NCBI RefSeq assembly: GCF_000007825.1
Contig: NC_004722.1
Span: 2,830,501-2,894,500, forward strand
Direction: 5' to 3'
Length of the DNA: 64,000 bases
DNA from: Bacillus cereus ATCC 14579
GTDB lineage: Bacteria; Bacillota; Bacilli; Bacillales; Bacillaceae_G
The notes under the pieces were generated by a model, which ran no database searches, was not told the origin of the DNA, and saw only the letters and a list, made by a program, of their open reading frames with translations. Within the stretch, counting starts at the first letter, position 1. Each line of letters begins with the position of its first letter. Of this stretch, positions 60,632-64,000 are shown one piece after another. The position numbers and the translations under genes were made by a program.

Positions 60632-63600
60632 TTATTTTCTTTCACTTAATTTCTTTGCATAATTCTTCATTTTACTCGTTAAACCTATTAAAGCAGGTAA
60701 CAATATTGGTATCACAATGATAGCTAATAGTAACAACGCAACGCCAACTACGGATGCTACTTGTATAAGCGTTAATACACCTGAAGGGATTAATGCAGCA
60801 AATGTACCACCTAAAATAAGTGCCGCTGATAATACGACTCCTCCGATATGACGAGAAGCAGTTACAATTTTCGTCGCTGGGTCCCCTTCTAACTCATTGT
60901 ATCTCATCATTACAAAAATACTATAATCCACTCCTAAAGCGACAATCATTATGAAACTAAAGAATGGAACATTCCAGCTTAATGAATCTACATGTAAAAT
61001 ATGCGTACTAATTTGTTCACTTATCCCTAATGATGCAAAGTAAGCTAATAGTAACGATCCAATAATAAAGATGGTGTTTAATAATGAACGTGTAATCACA
61101 ATTAATACAATCGCAATTCCAATTAACATAATTGTAGCTGTACGTAAGAAATCTTGCCCAGTTACTTCTTTTAAATCAACGTTTCTAGCTGTCGTTCCTC
61201 CGATTGCTGTTTTCGCATGATTTAATTCCGACCCCTTCAAAGTACCATCTATTGTGTTATTGATTTCTTGAATAATTGGCATCGCTTCTTTTGAATACGG
61301 ATTTACGTCTAAAATGATTGTCATTTTAACAGTCTTTCTATCATGTGACATGTACGTATTCAAAGATTTTTGGAAATCTTCTCCCTCCAAAACTTTCTTT
61401 TGGAATATAGAATTTCTCAGAGCTTTTTGATTCGTTCAAGTTCTCCTAAATATTTCTGAGCATCCCCTAGGCCATTACTTACCTTTTCAAGGCCTTCTGT
61501 ACTTTTAGTTAGTCCGGATTGTAATTGACCCATCTGTTCTTGCAAGTCTTTCAGTCCGGTTAATAGCTGACCTTGCCCATCGTTTATTTTCGTTAATCCG
61601 GTTTGTAACTCAGATGACTTGTTCGCAATTTGTTTTGAACCTGATGCACCTTCATTTAATCCATTTTTAAGATCAGCTGCTCCTTTTTGTAACTTAGTAA
61701 CTCCATTGTTCATTTCTTTTAAGCCATTATCCACTTTCAATAACGATTGATTCGCTTCTTTAAATGATCCCATCGCCGCATTATGCTGCACTTTCAATTT
61801 ATTTAATTCATTTGAAAGCCCACCTAATTGCTTTTGAGCCTCTTTAGCAATTCCTATCGTCTGCAGAATGTTAGGATCATTTGCTAATTCTGGTTTCGTT
61901 TGAATGAAATTGGTCATTAACATTTCAATTTGTTCATAACCTTTCTTCGCACCGTCAATCGCTTGAGAAATACTTCCGAAGTATTGATCGTAAGAACTTA
62001 AACCTTTTTCTAACTGTGTATAGCCAGCATGAAGTTGTGAAGTTGCTTGAGATAATACACTTATATTTTCATTTACTGAAGTTAACCCACTCTCAATTTG
62101 CCGCGCACCTTGTGCTCCGTCATTTATGCCATTGGATAGTTGATTTAAAGCTGTTCCTAATGCTGATACACCACTTTTCGCTTCATTTGTTCCATCAATT
62201 AACTTTTGAACGTTCGCAAGACTATTTGAGTCCTTATTACCCATCTTATCTTTCGCAGTAGTTAATCCATCATTAATTTCCTTTATACCACCATTGGCAT
62301 CTCCTAAACCTGTATTTAGTTCACCCGCTTGTTTATTTATATATAGTTCTTTAATCCTATCACCAGTTGGACGTGTCGGTGAATATACTTCTGAAACACC
62401 TTTTACTTTCAAAATCTTATCAGTTAGTTCATCTAAAGTTTGAAGCGAACTCGCCTCATCTAACTTGTTATTCGATTGAATGACTAACGTACTTGGTGAA
62501 GAAAAACCAGGTGGAAAATGTTCTTCTATTACGTTAATCCCCATTTTCGACTCATATTTATTGTCTACTTCAAATAAATCGTTGTAATTAAGTGTATTAG
62601 AATACTTTAATATGAAAGGAATTGATATCACGAATACAATAATTAAAGCTACAAATGGTCTCACTACTGAGTTTTTCGCAAAGAATCCCCATAGACGACT
62701 GTCTTCATGACCTTTAAATGTTTTAACGGGATAAAACATCCCTTTTCCTAAAAGAACCATAAAAAACGGATTTAACGTAGTTAATACTAGTAATAAAACT
62801 GCGACACCAATTGCTACCGCTGAAGTAGATTGATATAGTTTAAAACTCGCTAAAGCAAGAGATGCAAAACCAATTAGTACTGCTATCCCGCTATATAAAA
62901 CGGTTTTCCCTGCCGATTTAAATGTTTCTTTCGTAGCCAAAAATGCGTTTTCTTGTTTACTTAATTCTTCTTTAAATCTCGTAAATAATAAAATGTTATA
63001 GTCTGTTCCAACCCCAAACAGGACAACAACGACAAACACTTGTGTAAAGTTAGAAAATGGAAAATTAAATTGATCTACTAAATGAGCAATAATCCCCATT
63101 GAAACTAAATATGATACCCCAACAGTAAGAAGAGAAACAATTGGAACAATAGGTGAACGGAATACAATGATTAATATTACAAGAATGAAAATGATTGAAA
63201 TAACTTCAGTCTTTTTCACTCCCTCTTGAGAAGATGTAAGGAAATCTCCTGCTATTAAATCACTTCCTGTTAAGTACGTTGTTACCCCTTTCGTTTTCAC
63301 TTTATTATGAAGCTTATTTGTAACTTTCGATATTTCACCATGCTTTTTATCTATCGATATTTGCGTTAAAATAGTCGTATTATCTTTAGAAACTAATTGT
63401 TTCTCTAATTCTTTATTATCTAAATGTGAAACAACTTCTTTAATTCCTAATTGTTCTTTTTCATTTTGCAAAGCGTTGATTGTTTTTATTATTTCCTCTT
63501 TTTGCTCAGTCGTTAAAGCTGTTTTACTGTCACTATTAAAAACAACTATAATGTCATACTTTTCTGTCCCGTCTTTATCCATTTCTTTTATCATTTTGTC

Positions 63601-63750
63601 AGCAATACTACTTTGTTCTGTATTAGGAATCGTAATGTGCCCTTTTTCTTTCACTAATTTATCCATATTAGGCATCGTTACGATCATTGTAATGGTAATA
63701 ACTATCCATAATAGAAAAGATAAACTTCTCCAATTTTTCAGCTTACTCAT
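60632..63750 (-). pseudogene. MMPL family exporter (YdgH-like) split by a one-base frameshift
   Basis: A frame of 777 codons (from ATG 63750 behind GGGAG, to 61417) and a second of 252 codons (61390-60632) together form one RND-type MMPL transporter of about 1035 residues. The first part has TMS1, a soluble loop, TMS2-6 with FGVGTDYNILLFTRFKEEL, then a long extracellular coiled coil of Gly-Leu-rich repeats (490-775). The second part has TMS7-12 with ALGVDYSIFVMMRYNEL. One base is missing at T5 61424-61428; adding it gives ERIKKALRNSIFQKKVLEGED across the gap. Three operators lie upstream. Confidence 0.88.
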
Positions 63751-63788
63751 TTGTATCATCTCCCGCGATTAAAATTTACGTTAGTTAC

Positions 63789-63806
63789 GGAATGAATATT
63801 CATTCC
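63789..63806. promoter_or_regulatory. 18-bp operator palindrome 1
   Basis: GGAATGAATATTCATTCC, a perfect palindrome 39 bp upstream of the MMPL start. A TetR-type site is likely. Confidence 0.85.
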
Positions 63807-63854
63807 TATTATTCTATTACATTATTTTGTAAACTCTATTAAACTAGTCTTTCC

Positions 63855-63872
63855 GGAATGAATATTCATTCC
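63855..63872. promoter_or_regulatory. 18-bp operator palindrome 2
   Basis: The same 18-bp palindrome, 66 bp from the first (centre to centre). Confidence 0.85.
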
Positions 63873-63921
63873 TTTAGTTGCACAAATACCCTCTCCTACT
63901 CTCATTTTTTAATTCTATTTA

Positions 63922-63939
63922 GGAATGAATATTCATTCC
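63922..63939. promoter_or_regulatory. 18-bp operator palindrome 3
   Basis: The same palindrome, 67 bp from the second, here extended to 20 bp by flanking A and T (63921-63940). Confidence 0.85.
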
Positions 63940-63960
63940 TGTCCTTATAAAGCTATAGAA

Positions 63961-64000
63961 TCAAATGATTCTAATAGCGTTCCAAGAGCTTTCTTCTAAT
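63961..64000 (-). CDS. C-terminal end of a gene beyond the right edge (possibly TetR)
   Basis: The minus strand reads LEESSWNAIRII then TGA at 63961. The (E)ESSWNAIRI-type ending resembles C-termini of TetR regulators of MMPL exporters in Bacillus, and the position directly upstream of three operators fits. The frame is only 12 codons long here, so this is a weak call. Confidence 0.35.
   Translation of the reverse strand, partial: LEESSWNAIRII

Overview
The window is low-G+C Firmicutes DNA of the Bacillus cereus group. The assignment rests on a near-complete bcr1-type repeat at 17066-17215, CotX-domain spore surface genes, an ExsC-like exosporium gene, a tandem array of YrzI-family small genes, and Bacillus-style gene neighbourhoods (yhbDEF, ssuBACD). 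Strong AGGAGG ribosome sites and U-tailed terminator hairpins sit throughout. No rRNA, tRNA, CRISPR array, prophage or intact insertion sequence was seen. Gene identities come from reading motifs and from family knowledge; no database search was possible.

Layout. 1-2698: a truncated M3 oligoendopeptidase and a DegV protein. 2699-8310: a spore-surface region with two duplicated CotX-domain genes, a CotW-like gene, two acetyltransferases and a Cys-rich gene. 8487-15706: an unknown small gene, then a leftward operon of yhbD, two bactofilins and an MFS pump, then an SgrR-type regulator divergent from an MFS transporter. 15877-22057: a YjgB-like lipoprotein, two small reading frames, the bcr1 element, a GlsB-like membrane protein, a nucleoside hydrolase, a methyltransferase, small proteins and an ExsC-like gene. 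22351-27964: MFS transporter, lipoprotein, aminotransferase, FabZ-like protein, type II pantothenate kinase and 2'-5' RNA ligase-like protein. 28082-31739: CcdC-like protein, a GntR/ABC operon whose regulator is frameshifted, DinB and DUF4825 proteins. 31918-33192: a leader-like ORF, twin terminators and six yrzI-like genes. 33433-35489: AI-2E transporter and HNH-like protein. 35685-35846: a likely type I toxin locus. 36006-39819: ssuBACD for alkanesulfonate use. 40060-43880: TetR plus unknown gene, DUF402 protein, membrane protein and TPR protein. 44014-52025: a run of mostly leftward genes rich in acetyltransferases (an AAC(3) and three GNATs), with a CoaB-like protein, EmrE-like exporter, nucleotidyltransferase, AlkD-like protein, VOC protein and rubredoxin-MBL protein. 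52318-64000: NodB deacetylase, DUF3841 protein, frameshifted TerC, LTA synthase, ABC-F ATPase, P-loop kinase and a frameshifted MMPL exporter beneath three identical palindromic operators.

The most unusual signals are these: a promoter element (TTGTCCAAGC, then 16-17 bases, then a CATA-type -10) shared by four spore-surface genes; a perfect 15-bp inverted repeat around the start of the ExsC-like gene; the six-copy yrzI array with a fresh 193-bp duplication; a holin-like type I toxin with its ribosome site inside a hairpin; a reading frame whose stop codon lies beyond a perfect 19-bp terminator-like hairpin; and three evenly spaced 18-bp palindromes upstream of the MMPL exporter. Three otherwise intact-looking genes (GntR, TerC, MMPL) each carry a single one-base frameshift, so either real decay or sequencing error must be considered.
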